Positions 15,591 through 23,122 of a stretch of DNA of 55,516 bases are shown here, one piece after another (the first letter of the stretch is position 1; the number at the start of each line of letters is the position of its first letter). The stretch covers positions 1-55,516 of the forward strand of contig NZ_AYYI01000042.1 of NCBI RefSeq assembly GCF_001436505.1. Reading direction: 5' to 3'. The DNA comes from Loigolactobacillus rennini DSM 20253 (GTDB lineage Bacteria; Bacillota; Bacilli; Lactobacillales; Lactobacillaceae). A program made the translations under genes and the position numbers. Under the pieces are notes generated by a model, which did not search any database, was not told where the DNA came from, and saw only the letters and a list, made by a program, of their open reading frames with translations.

Positions 15591-15657
15591 AGTATAGTTA
15601 GGTTAATTTTGCTCAACATATTTTAATATTAACGTCTACAAATCAAATATAAACGTT
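15591..15657 (-). promoter_or_regulatory. Bacteriocin promoter with 9-12-9 direct repeats
   Basis: On the minus strand AACGTTTAT and GACGTTAAT (15628-15657) are separated by 12 bp, a 21-bp period equal to two helical turns. This is the design bound by PlnC/SppR-type response regulators of peptide-induced bacteriocin systems. A -10-like TATACT lies at 15591-15596, 31 bp downstream of the repeats. No such regulator gene is in the window, so control would come from elsewhere or be lost. Confidence 0.6.
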
Positions 15658-15695
15658 AAAATTATTACTTATCATCTTTAATAAAGCACTATTAT

Positions 15696-15982
15696 TCTGA
15701 ATTATTCATACCATAAAAGCTGAGCGCTTTAGCCGATTTTTTGGCGCACACAACCACTAAGGCCTAATTTAAGCCTTAAATTTTACGGGTCCCACCACCA
15801 GTGTGATCGACCCGGAATTAGGCGTTAAAATTAAACCGCTTTTCTATGGTTATGTTTCACAATTTAACTATAACAGAAATGAGGTTCTTTTAATGCATTT
15901 AAAAGGTGTACTGAGAAAAACGGACAAAGCTTAAGTTACTGGTACTTAGTGCTGACTCAGGCTTAAGCGTGAATAATTCAGG
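15696..15982. mobile_element. MITE-like element, copy 2 (287 bp)
   Basis: Same orientation and same ends as copy 1 (left TCTGAATTATTCA with one mismatch, right TGAATAATTCAGG). It shares GAGCGCTTTA, CCGATTTTT, CACTAAGG and TTAAGCCTTAAATTTTACGG blocks with copy 1, but is about 40 bp shorter in the middle. Non-coding. The outer end is followed by ATACAA, the right target duplication. Confidence 0.72.
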
Positions 15983-15988
15983 ATACAA
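15983..15988 (+). repeat. Right 6-bp target-site duplication (ATACAA)
   Basis: This is the right partner of 14538-14543. It lies directly after the last base of MITE-like copy 2 and 19 bp before the terminator U-tract of the riboswitch sRNA. Confidence 0.65.
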
Positions 15989-16006
15989 ACAATTAATGTA
16001 CTAAAT

Positions 16007-16036
16007 AAAAAACCATAGTGAGTGGCTTCACTATGG
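16007..16036 (-). terminator. Terminator of the riboswitch sRNA
   Basis: Minus strand CCATAGTGA-AGCCAC-TCACTATGG followed by TTTTTTATTT. It may double as the second EutV hairpin because its loop has six bases starting with A. Confidence 0.85.
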
Positions 16037-16134
16037 TAAAATCAAACCCCATTGTTTGATATCCGTAAACACATCATTGTATTTACTGATAAAGAATACT
16101 AAAAGCATGTCATTTTACATCGAAATAACATGCG

Positions 16135-16245
16135 CACGAACATCTTTATAAAAAAGATCTGACTTATAGCAAAAAGCTAATCACAGTGGCGGGACCGTTT
16201 TGGATTTTCACCAAGATTCCATTTTATAAAGTGCTTATATTCATT
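16135..16245 (-). promoter_or_regulatory. Cobalamin riboswitch aptamer
   Basis: The conserved B12-box GCCACTG (minus strand, 16184-16190) preceded by GGTGAAAATCC and followed by AAGTCAGATC fits the AdoCbl aptamer consensus. No B12-related gene lies downstream on this strand before the bacteriocin unit, so it acts inside the sRNA rather than as a cis switch. Confidence 0.8.
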
Positions 16246-16255
16246 TATCAATCAC

Positions 16256-16284
16256 ACTATAACATGTAACGCTTTCATTGTCTA
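16256..16284 (-). promoter_or_regulatory. Promoter of the riboswitch sRNA, with cre-like site
   Basis: Minus strand TAGACA (16279-16284), a 17-bp spacer and TATAGT (16256-16261), starting just after the pduO stop. The spacer holds TGAAAGCGTTACAT, a good cre left half with a right half displaced by one base. Transcription should start near 16249. Confidence 0.7.
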
Positions 16285-16848
16285 TTAGTTTTTAAATACT
16301 GAACGTCCTTTCTCGTAATAAACATCTTTGACGCCCTTTTTAAAATTTGCAAAACGAGCTAAAGCATAGAAATAATCTGACAACCGATTAATAAATTGTA
16401 GTAACACTGGAGGCAATGTTGCAGTCCAATTTAATGTAACCATTTTACGCTCAGCGCGGCGTGTAATAGTACGACACACTTGTAGTAAAGCTGCTGCTTT
16501 GCTGCCTCCTGGTAGAATGAAATGTGTTACTGCAGGTGGAATGTCTTGATAATAATCGATTTTGCTTTCAAGCCAATCAACTGCTTGTTTATTTAATCTC
16601 ATTTGCTGCAGGGTTAATTCTGGATTTGCTAAATCCGTGCCTAAGTCAAATAAAAATTGTTGTAGTTGTTGCAATTCGTCTGCTAAATGCTTGAAATTTC
16701 CATTAAAGTCAGCAACACAAAGCCCTACCCACGTATTCAATTCATCGATGGTCCCATAGGCTTGAACGCGGTCCGAATCTTTACTCACCTGACTACCACC
16801 AATTAATTTGGTCATGCCCTGATCACCGGTTTTAGTATATAATTGCAT
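16285..16848 (-). CDS. PduO-type ATP:cob(I)alamin adenosyltransferase
   Basis: Makes adenosylcobalamin, the cofactor of EutBC, from cob(I)alamin and ATP. The 187-residue protein has the N-terminal ATP loop LYTKTGDQGMTKLIGG (residues 3-18), the SDRVQAYGTIDELN motif, and the helix with CRTITRRAERKMV and FINRLSDYFYALAR. It is full length for the N-terminal PduO domain. ATG 16848 follows AAAGGAG. It is separate from the main eut operon but next to the EutX-like sRNA, and its leader has a terminator overlapping a possible EutV hairpin, so it probably belongs to the same regulon. Confidence 0.93.
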   Translation of the reverse strand: MQLYTKTGDQGMTKLIGGSQVSKDSDRVQAYGTIDELNTWVGLCVADFNGNFKHLADELQQLQQFLFDLGTDLANPELTLQQMRLNKQAVDWLESKIDYYQDIPPAVTHFILPGGSKAAALLQVCRTITRRAERKMVTLNWTATLPPVLLQFINRLSDYFYALARFANFKKGVKDVYYEKGRSVFKN

Positions 16849-16865
16849 CTTAATCCCACTCCTTT

Positions 16866-16901
16866 AAAAAAATAAGCGCCTAGCATTAATATGCTAGGCG
16901 C
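16866..16901 (-). terminator. Terminator between pepD and the adenosyltransferase gene
   Basis: Minus-strand stem GCGCCTAGCAT/ATGCTAGGCGC followed by TTATTTTTTT. It either ends the dipeptidase transcript or is the conditional stop of the adenosyltransferase leader. Confidence 0.8.
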
Positions 16902-16933
16902 CATTGCCTAAATCTTCTATAATTCAGTATACA
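16895..16933 (-). promoter_or_regulatory. Possible EutV hairpin site before the adenosyltransferase gene
   Basis: P2 is TAGGC-AATGGC-GCCTA (16895-16910), loop A1 and G4, overlapping the 5' arm of the terminator at 16866-16901. A weaker P1 (loop ACTGAA, 16918-16933) has a U-U closing mismatch. A -10-like TATACT also lies in P1, so P1 may not be transcribed from the local promoter. P2 geometry is good, P1 is doubtful. Confidence 0.5.
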
Positions 16934-16961
16934 CGATATTTCACTTCGTTAAAACGATCAT

Positions 16962-18392
16962 TTACAGATTATCGCCACGTTCAAACTGATAGTTGGAGCT
17001 CAATAATGATTGTTTAACTAAATCACTCATCAATGCTTTGGTCCGTTTAGTAATTTCCGCAGCAGTTTTGTTGTTTTCATCAGTTAAGAAACGGGTTAAT
17101 TTTTCACCAGTCAGTCCTTTAGCAGCTTTAGTAATGTATTCAACACGCTGAATTGCATAGCTTTGGCAATCATCACGGAAACCATTGATTTGATAAATAA
17201 ATTGATGATATTTAGGTTCTACCAATACTGCCAATGCTTTATTTAGCCAATAAGCACTAGCGGTTGAAACATCCTTACCTGCAATCTTGTAGTTTTCCGG
17301 GGTATCTTCAATGTTAGTGAAGAAAGGCACTGCCGCACTGTAAGCATAAAAACCAAATTTCACCCATTGAATGGCTGCATATTCAGCTGGTACGTCATTC
17401 CGAATTTGTAAAATACACGAGCTTTGGTTTCTATCCAGGGCAATTGAGCGAAACATCTTTTGTTCCTTTTCATTACCAGAAGCTGATGTATTGAAAGGAT
17501 CATATACGGTGCCATTATAATGAGAAGCCAAGAAAAATTGAATGTCCTCTGGTGATATTTGCCGCTCTGGTTTTTGGATAAATGGAATGTCCTGACTAGT
17601 CGGTTCTTGTGTCACTGACGGTGTAAACAATTTTTGCCCATACCAAGCCCGAGGGGTGTTGTAATAAGCATCTGCTTCATCCTGCGTACCGAAGATCTTT
17701 CTAAAATTAAAATGATCTGGATTAGGATTTAAGTGATACTTTTCTGCAAAGCTTTTGAGATCACTGGCATACATGAAATTAGCCTGATCATTAAAATCAA
17801 TTTCTTCAATGCAAGTAATGTTAGGGCAAATGGCATAAGCATCATCAGGAATCCGCTGTGCTGCCCAATGATGGCCACCCACTGTTTCTAAATACCAAAC
17901 TTCATCATGATCGCTAAACGCAATGCCGTTGGATTCACCAGTGCCATACTTTTCAATCAATTGGCCTAAACGAGCAACCCCTTCGCGTGCTGTTTTTATA
18001 AATGGTAAAACCAAATAAACCATTGCATCTTCGTTAATGCCATCTTCCACTAAGGGATCGTGACCTAGCATCCGCGGATTAGTCAACTCCGTTTCTGTGG
18101 CACTCATGGCCACATTATATTCATTAATCCCCTGTTCATCCCAACGGCCTTCATCTTTTAAACCATTAGGCGTTGCGGTAAAACGGCACCCCTTTCCAGT
18201 TAACGGAATTTTAACACCGCTGTACTTGGAAACAAAAGTTTCACCAGTGTAATCTTTTGCTGGGTTAACAACAAATTTTTTCGGGTTAATGCCGCTATAG
18301 CCGTCTTCATCACGTGCAATCATGGTTGACCCATCAATTGACGCTTTCTTACCGACTAAAATTGCCGTACAACTACTTGTTTTGTGCTTCAT
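16962..18392 (-). CDS. pepD: C69-family dipeptidase (PepD)
   Basis: A cytoplasmic N-terminal-nucleophile peptidase that cleaves dipeptides. Cys8 in SSCTAILVGKKASIDG is the expected nucleophile, exposed if the first residues are processed, and GSTMIARDEDG completes the active-site strand. The domain continues through ESNGIAFSDHDEVWYLETVGGHHWAA. The length of 476 aa is normal for lactobacillar PepD. It is monocistronic or read through to the adenosyltransferase gene; a terminator follows. Confidence 0.92.
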   Translation of the reverse strand: MKHKTSSCTAILVGKKASIDGSTMIARDEDGYSGINPKKFVVNPAKDYTGETFVSKYSGVKIPLTGKGCRFTATPNGLKDEGRWDEQGINEYNVAMSATETELTNPRMLGHDPLVEDGINEDAMVYLVLPFIKTAREGVARLGQLIEKYGTGESNGIAFSDHDEVWYLETVGGHHWAAQRIPDDAYAICPNITCIEEIDFNDQANFMYASDLKSFAEKYHLNPNPDHFNFRKIFGTQDEADAYYNTPRAWYGQKLFTPSVTQEPTSQDIPFIQKPERQISPEDIQFFLASHYNGTVYDPFNTSASGNEKEQKMFRSIALDRNQSSCILQIRNDVPAEYAAIQWVKFGFYAYSAAVPFFTNIEDTPENYKIAGKDVSTASAYWLNKALAVLVEPKYHQFIYQINGFRDDCQSYAIQRVEYITKAAKGLTGEKLTRFLTDENNKTAAEITKRTKALMSDLVKQSLLSSNYQFERGDNL

Positions 18393-18489
18393 ATCTAGGC
18401 CTTCTTGTTTTTAAGTTAATTAAACTATACCAGTTTTTAAAGCCGACTGCCACCATCCGTGTACCTGGAAAGCAACCGCAAAAGTCTTT

Positions 18490-19320
18490 TCACTTTGTTT
18501 TCAGCTTATTATTCATTATCAGCTCTACCGTTTGATCCATTTTGGTCCGGTAGGTGTCATTTTCAAGCAACATGGTGGTCATAATATCCAATACATAGGT
18601 TAGCGCAAATTGCGAATTAACAAACCGGCTGTTATCGACAAAATTACTGTTTTTAACCACCACAGCTAAATCACTGAGCTCAATTAACGGGCTGTGTTGG
18701 AATCCTGTAATGGCAACAACTTGAGCTTGATTTTGTTGCGCTACCTTAGCTGCTTGGTTAACCTCCTGTGTGTTTCCAGAGGTGGATAGTACTAAAATCA
18801 TGTCGCCATGCCGCATAATGCCACTTGTTATGTACATCATGTGACTATCCGTTACTGCAAAAGCCGTAATTCCCATCCGCAACAATCGCTGCGCCATTTC
18901 ATTAGCGGTGTAGCCTGAACTTCCTAAGCCAAAAAGATAAATGCGTTGATTTTTTTGAATTAAGGAGACAATTTGTTTCAAAACATCAGGGTCTAATAGT
19001 TCTTGTGTTGCCTGTAAAACTTTTTGATAGAATGTATAGACATCATCCGCAATGGTTCCTCTTGTAGGTAAAGTTGCCGTGGCTGGTGTTTTAGCTAGTA
19101 GTAGTTTGAATTCCGAAAAATTTTTACAGTGCATTTTTTTAACAAAACGTGTGATGGTGGCGTTACTGACCTTAATACTTTTCGCTAATCGACTGATACT
19201 CATCCCCTGAATTTCTTCAGGAGATTGCATCACTTTTAAAGCAACCTTACGCTCTTGGCGGGATAACTCAGGATAACAATTTTCAACAGTTTGCATGATA
19301 CTAACAGTCACTTCATTCAC
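18490..19320 (-). CDS. RpiR-family transcriptional regulator (HTH plus SIS)
   Basis: Residues 1-75 form an RpiR helix-turn-helix (MSISRLAKSIKVSNATITRF) and residues 120-250 a SIS sugar-phosphate-binding domain (IYLFGLGSSGYTANEMAQRL, LSTSGNTQEV). Such regulators sense phosphosugars and control sugar or amino-sugar catabolism. It stands alone between pepD and the aldolase gene, with no sugar operon next to it, so the target cannot be named. The 276-aa length is standard. Confidence 0.88.
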   Translation of the reverse strand: MNEVTVSIMQTVENCYPELSRQERKVALKVMQSPEEIQGMSISRLAKSIKVSNATITRFVKKMHCKNFSEFKLLLAKTPATATLPTRGTIADDVYTFYQKVLQATQELLDPDVLKQIVSLIQKNQRIYLFGLGSSGYTANEMAQRLLRMGITAFAVTDSHMMYITSGIMRHGDMILVLSTSGNTQEVNQAAKVAQQNQAQVVAITGFQHSPLIELSDLAVVVKNSNFVDNSRFVNSQFALTYVLDIMTTMLLENDTYRTKMDQTVELIMNNKLKTK

Positions 19321-19414
19321 TCCTTAAGATTGCGCTTGTCTTAAATCCAAACTACTACATAAAAATAATTTTCGCAATCTTAATCTATGAAAATTCACGA
19401 GTGTTACTGATAGC

Positions 19415-19450
19415 ATAAAAAAACGGCGGCAATAGTTTGCCGTCGTTTTT
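19415..19450 (-). terminator. Terminator of fba
   Basis: Minus-strand stem AACGACGGCAAA/TTGCCGCCGTT followed by TTTTTT. It lies 24 nt after the aldolase stop codon. Confidence 0.88.
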
Positions 19451-19473
19451 GAAAGTCAGCATTTAAGCTGTAA

Positions 19474-20355
19474 TTATAGTTCTTCTGGGACCATTTTAAC
19501 AGGACGTGTACCCATCCAGCCATCAATTTCTTTAACAGTATCTTTGATAGCATTTGTACCTGGCAACAATAATTTACGTGGGTCAAAGCCTTTACCAACT
19601 TTGTCTTTGCCAGCTTCAATGTATTGGCGAGTTGCTTTAGCAAAAGCTAATTGACATTCAGTGTTAATGTTCAATTTAGCAACACCCATTGAAATAGCTT
19701 TTTCAACTTGATCTTGTGGAATACCTGAACCACCATGTAGTACTAATGGCTGTTCAACTGCATCAGCAATTTCCTTCAAACGATCGAAGTTCAAGCCTTT
19801 CCAGTTAGCTGGGTATTGACCATGAATGTTACCAATGCCAGCAGCTAAATAATCAATGCCAGTAGCAGCTAATTGTTTAGCTTCGTCAACACTAGCTAAT
19901 TCACCTTCACCAGTAACACCGTCTTCAGTGCCGCCGATAGAACCAACTTCGGCTTCGACAGAAATGCCTTTAGAATGTGCTAAAGCAACAATTTCTTTAG
20001 TCTTTTCTAAGTTTTCATCAAATGGCAAATCATGACCATCAAACATAACGGAGTTGTATCCTGCAGCAATTGCAGCTTTAGCAGCTTCAAAATTACCGTG
20101 GTCTAAGTGCATAACCACTGGAACGGTAATGTTCATGCTCTTGATAGTCGCTTCAACTAATTGTTGGCAAAGTTCATAGCCACCCATGTACTTTGCAGCA
20201 CCCATAGAAGTTTGAATCAAAACTGGCAAGTTTAATTCTTGAGAAGCGCCTAAAATTGCCCGTGTCCATTCCAAGTTATTTGTATTGAACGCGCCAATTG
20301 CATAATGACCCTTACGTGCAGCAGCAAATAGTTCAGTACCACGTACTAATGACAT
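19474..20355 (-). CDS. fba: Class II fructose-bisphosphate aldolase
   Basis: A zinc enzyme cleaving fructose 1,6-bisphosphate to the two triose phosphates. The metal-binding region VVMHLDHGNFEAAKAAI, the SVEAEVGSIGGTEDGV segment, and the phosphate site LHGGSGIPQDQVEKAI with LNINTE are all present. Full length (293 aa). ATG 20355 follows AGGAGG. Its presence beside a phosphoketolase further along suggests both homo- and heterofermentative sugar routes. Confidence 0.96.
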   Translation of the reverse strand: MSLVRGTELFAAARKGHYAIGAFNTNNLEWTRAILGASQELNLPVLIQTSMGAAKYMGGYELCQQLVEATIKSMNITVPVVMHLDHGNFEAAKAAIAAGYNSVMFDGHDLPFDENLEKTKEIVALAHSKGISVEAEVGSIGGTEDGVTGEGELASVDEAKQLAATGIDYLAAGIGNIHGQYPANWKGLNFDRLKEIADAVEQPLVLHGGSGIPQDQVEKAISMGVAKLNINTECQLAFAKATRQYIEAGKDKVGKGFDPRKLLLPGTNAIKDTVKEIDGWMGTRPVKMVPEEL

Positions 20356-20485
20356 AAATTGAGTCCTCCTAATTTATATTACAACACGAATACGGTTGTA
20401 CTTTTACTGTTTTAGTTTAACACATTTTAAAAAATAATGGCATATATTTTTCTGAAAAGCCAAGATAACTTTCTGAATTACCTAG

Positions 20486-21439
20486 TTAATAGCCCCGTGT
20501 TAAATCAACTTGATTTTGGACAAGTTTTCCATTTTCTAAGAATTGGTGCAGATTAGGCAAGAAAATCTGGTTAACTTGCTGCATATAACCATCAAAAATC
20601 CCCGAGATGTGCGGTGTCAACAAAAGATTTTCTTGTTGCCAAAGCGGATGTGTAGGTGGTAGTGGTTCTGGATCCACCACATCTAAAGCAGCATAGCTGA
20701 TTTGACCACTTTGAAGCGCACGCAATAATGCAGTCGTATCAACTGAGGCACCACGGCCAACATTAATAAAAATCGGTTGTGTCTGTAACTGTGCAAAGAA
20801 GTCAGCGTTAAAGAACTGATTAGTGGTTGTAGTTAGCGGCATCACATTGACAATCACATCGGCTTGCTGTACAGCAGCTTGTGCCGTCGCCATTGAATAA
20901 GTTGCAGTAAAATGTGCTGCTGCATGACCACTACGGTTAACACCAGCAGTTTCCATTCCTAATGCTTGTGCTAATGCAGCAATTCGTTGACCAATGTGGC
21001 CTGTGCCGTAGATTAACATTTTTTTACCAGTTAGCGTCGTTAATTGTTTATGTGGCAATGTTTGCCAGTGTGCCTGTGCTTGTTGGCTTATTGCCGTTTG
21101 CAGGCCCCGAACATGTGCCAACAACATTCCCAATACAGATTCTGCAATAGCTTGTGCATGGATACCACTAGTATTACTTAATAGAATTTCGCGCTTTTTT
21201 AATTCAGTTAAAGGTAGTGCATCTACACCAGCAGAAATCACTTGGATCCATTGCAATTGTGATTCTGGCAATTCAAGTATTTCTTTGCCTAATGGCCCCC
21301 AACCTAAAAGAATGGTAACCTGTGCTAAATCAGCTGCAGATGCTTCCGCTGCGGTAATTAATTTAATCCCAGCAGGCAATTGTTTTTGCAATTTTGCTAA
21401 TGCTTTAGATGATTTCACCAAAGCTAATATCGTTGTCAT
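20486..21439 (-). CDS. D-isomer-specific 2-hydroxyacid dehydrogenase
   Basis: A 317-residue NAD-dependent dehydrogenase. The Rossmann motif GTGHIGQRIAALAQALG lies near residue 147, the catalytic Arg region NVGRGASVDTTALL near 229, Glu in DVVDPEPLPPTHPLW near 255, and His in LTPHISG near 278. This set fits the 2-oxoacid reductases of the hydroxypyruvate/2-hydroxyisocaproate type. The exact substrate cannot be read from sequence. It is followed by fba with 130 nt between, so it is probably separately expressed. Confidence 0.88.
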   Translation of the reverse strand: MTTILALVKSSKALAKLQKQLPAGIKLITAAEASAADLAQVTILLGWGPLGKEILELPESQLQWIQVISAGVDALPLTELKKREILLSNTSGIHAQAIAESVLGMLLAHVRGLQTAISQQAQAHWQTLPHKQLTTLTGKKMLIYGTGHIGQRIAALAQALGMETAGVNRSGHAAAHFTATYSMATAQAAVQQADVIVNVMPLTTTTNQFFNADFFAQLQTQPIFINVGRGASVDTTALLRALQSGQISYAALDVVDPEPLPPTHPLWQQENLLLTPHISGIFDGYMQQVNQIFLPNLHQFLENGKLVQNQVDLTRGY

Positions 21440-21588
21440 CTACTTCACCTCAATCTGGTTTAATCCTACTATTAGGATACCATGCTAGACAGTATTTTTC
21501 CGCCTTAAATTTTTCTTTAGTTAAGTTTCAAACATCTATGCAAATTCAGTCACAGTTTCTTCATAATTACCCGTTATAGTAAGAAATA

Positions 21589-21646
21589 TAGATAAGCACA
21601 ACGCTTTAGTCAATTAAAAATTCACTTCAGCTTTTGTGCTTATCTA
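21589..21646. repeat. Long-range 13-bp inverted repeat in an intergenic region
   Basis: TAGATAAGCACAA (21589-21601) and TTGTGCTTATCTA (21634-21646) are perfect complements with a 32-nt loop. No U-tract follows on either strand. It sits in the AT-rich gap upstream of the 2-hydroxyacid dehydrogenase. Role unknown. Confidence 0.5.
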
Positions 21647-21694
21647 GCTCAACAATCAGATAGCCCTAACTTTTTCATTCTCCTCCAAAGTATG

Positions 21695-21726
21695 AAAAAA
21701 GAGCTTATGTCTCCCAACATAAGCTC
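21695..21726 (-). terminator. Terminator after the small membrane protein gene
   Basis: Minus-strand GAGCTTATGT-TGGGAG-ACATAAGCTC followed by TTTTTT. A second hairpin with a nearly identical loop (21746-21767, CCACCGG-CTGGGAGA-CCGGTGG) lies just upstream in the same 3' region. Confidence 0.85.
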
Positions 21727-21774
21727 ACCCCAACTCCTTTTTTTGCCACCGGTCTCCCAGCCGGTGGTTTTTGA

Positions 21775-21999
21775 TTACCGGTTTAAAATGCCAATAATAA
21801 TCGCACACAGCATGGCAAGAGCCGCCGCATATAAAATATAGCGACTGACCAACGGCCCCCGCTTTTGTTCGTGTTGTATCAACAGGTAGATTCGATAACC
21901 GATTAAACCAACAAAAACCAATAACATAGCATAAAATAAAACAACAAAAAGCGTTACCACATGAACTCCTCCAACTAAATTGGTGACGATAATTAGCAA
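21775..21999 (-). CDS. Small two-span membrane protein, unknown
   Basis: A 74-residue hydrophobic protein with spans at about residues 14-37 (VTLFVVLFYAMLLVFVGLIGYRIYLL) and 54-71 (YILYAAALAMLCAIIIGIL), joined by a charged loop QHEQKRGPLVS. No family is recognised. It is followed by a strong terminator and preceded by the tRNA-Asn gene on the same strand. The frame is plausible because of its clear membrane topology. Confidence 0.6.
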   Translation of the reverse strand: MLIIVTNLVGGVHVVTLFVVLFYAMLLVFVGLIGYRIYLLIQHEQKRGPLVSRYILYAAALAMLCAIIIGILNR

Positions 22000-22083
22000 A
22001 ATGATTTAATAAACAGCGAACAGACCACATCAGTGATCCATTCGCTGCTTACGACGTATGTGATAGTATCACGCGTTTTAAAA

Positions 22084-22156
22084 CTCCGGCTGTCGGACTC
22101 GAACCGACGACATCCTGATTAACAGTCAGACGCTCTACCAACTGAGCTAAGCCGGA
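22084..22156 (-). tRNA. tRNA-Asn (anticodon GTT)
   Basis: A 73-nt cloverleaf on the minus strand. The acceptor stem is TCCGGCT/AGCCGGA with discriminator G, the D-arm is AGCTCAGTTGGTAGAGC, the anticodon arm is CTGACTGTTAATCAG with GTT, and the T-loop is GGTTCGAGTCC. No CCA is encoded. Confidence 0.97.
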
Positions 22157-22371
22157 ATAATCAGTACGTTTTCTATTCTACCTGTTTATTAGTAAAAATG
22201 CCAGCCAGTTTTTTAAAAAATTTAACAATAGCTCTTACCATCTACATGAATAAAATCGTGGTATAATGCTTTTTAATTAGCCCATATTAACGGTAGGTTA
22301 AAACATTGTGCTGCACTCAGCGTTTATGCTATGCTTTTTTTAACATAAACGGTTTAGAAAGGACGATAAGT

Positions 22372-23049
22372 ATGGCTCAAGTAATCAAAATGGCTTATCT
22401 TTACGAAGATTTAATGAATACCTATGGTGATAGCGGAGACGTGAAAATTTTAAGCTATCTGCTCAAAAAACAGGGCTACGACACACAAGTAGATAATATT
22501 AGTATCGATACTGCAGATTTTAATGCGCTGGATTACGATTTTCTCTTTTTCGGCGGTGGACAAGATTTTGAGCAAACGGTTGTTGCTAAAGATTTGCGTC
22601 GATTTAAAGCAACCATCACTACTTACATTGAAGCTGGCAAACCAATGTTAGCCATTTGTGGTGGTTACCAGCTACTAGGCGATTATTACGAAACTAGTGA
22701 AGGAACAACGATTAAAGGATTAGGTATCCTACCTTTACACACTATTTTTAAAGCTGATTCACGGATGATCGGTGATACCGAGTTTGAAACCGAATGGGGC
22801 ACGGTCCGTGCTTTTGAAAACCACAGTGGGCGAACTTATTTTGATGATCCAACCAAATTAAAGCCGCTTGGAAAAATGGTCACCGGCTACGGTAACAATC
22901 CAGAAGATGGCGTTGAAGGCATGCGTTACAAAGGTGTCATTGGCAGTTACGCACATGGACCGCTATTAAAAAATGTCAATTTGGCACAAGGAATAACTGA
23001 AAAAATTCTTGCTTGCTACCGTGACCGTACTGCAGCACTAACAAAATAA
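22372..23049 (+). CDS. gatD: GatD-like glutamine amidotransferase (CobB/CobQ type)
   Basis: A class I glutaminase domain of 225 residues. The nucleophile Cys lies in MLAICGGYQLLGDYY and the His in GSYAHGPLL, with FFGGGQDFEQ as the oxyanion region, the pattern of GatD. GatD works with MurT to amidate lipid II D-glutamate. No MurT partner is encoded beside it here, which is unusual. ATG 22372 follows AAAGGACG; an upstream in-frame start at 22306 lacks a ribosome site. Confidence 0.8.
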   Translation: MAQVIKMAYLYEDLMNTYGDSGDVKILSYLLKKQGYDTQVDNISIDTADFNALDYDFLFFGGGQDFEQTVVAKDLRRFKATITTYIEAGKPMLAICGGYQLLGDYYETSEGTTIKGLGILPLHTIFKADSRMIGDTEFETEWGTVRAFENHSGRTYFDDPTKLKPLGKMVTGYGNNPEDGVEGMRYKGVIGSYAHGPLLKNVNLAQGITEKILACYRDRTAALTK

Positions 23050-23122
23050 TCCCGCTTGAGACGGATGATTTTCAACTTAATTTTTTGCTATGATCAACTT
23101 AACTCGGAAAGGTCGTGATTAG

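Larger units (their letters stand above)
16007..16250 (-). ncRNA. EutX/Rli55-like sRNA: cobalamin riboswitch plus EutV-type hairpin
   Basis: A transcript of about 240 nt with its own promoter and no open reading frame. The 5' part carries the cobalamin-aptamer core on the minus strand (GGTGAAAATCC, then GTCCCGCCACTGTGA, the B12 box, at 16170-16214). Next is a hairpin followed by TTTT (16101-16133), a candidate AdoCbl-dependent stop. Then come P1, ATCAAAC-AATGGG-GTTTGAT (16041-16060, loop A1 and G4), and 4 nt later a 9-bp terminator stem (16013-16036) with hexaloop AGCCAC. In Enterococcus EutX and Listeria Rli55 such an RNA sequesters EutV when AdoCbl is absent. The same role is inferred here; the second loop lacks the expected G4. 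Confidence 0.78.

Noticed and set aside
14544-15982. The repeated blocks as a CRISPR array
   Set aside because: There are only two about 300-bp copies with terminal inverted repeats, and no short regularly spaced repeats.
16135-16245. Cobalamin riboswitch acting in cis on a downstream B12 gene
   Set aside because: The next genes on the strand are the inserted bacteriocin unit and eutG with its own promoter; a terminator closes the RNA first.
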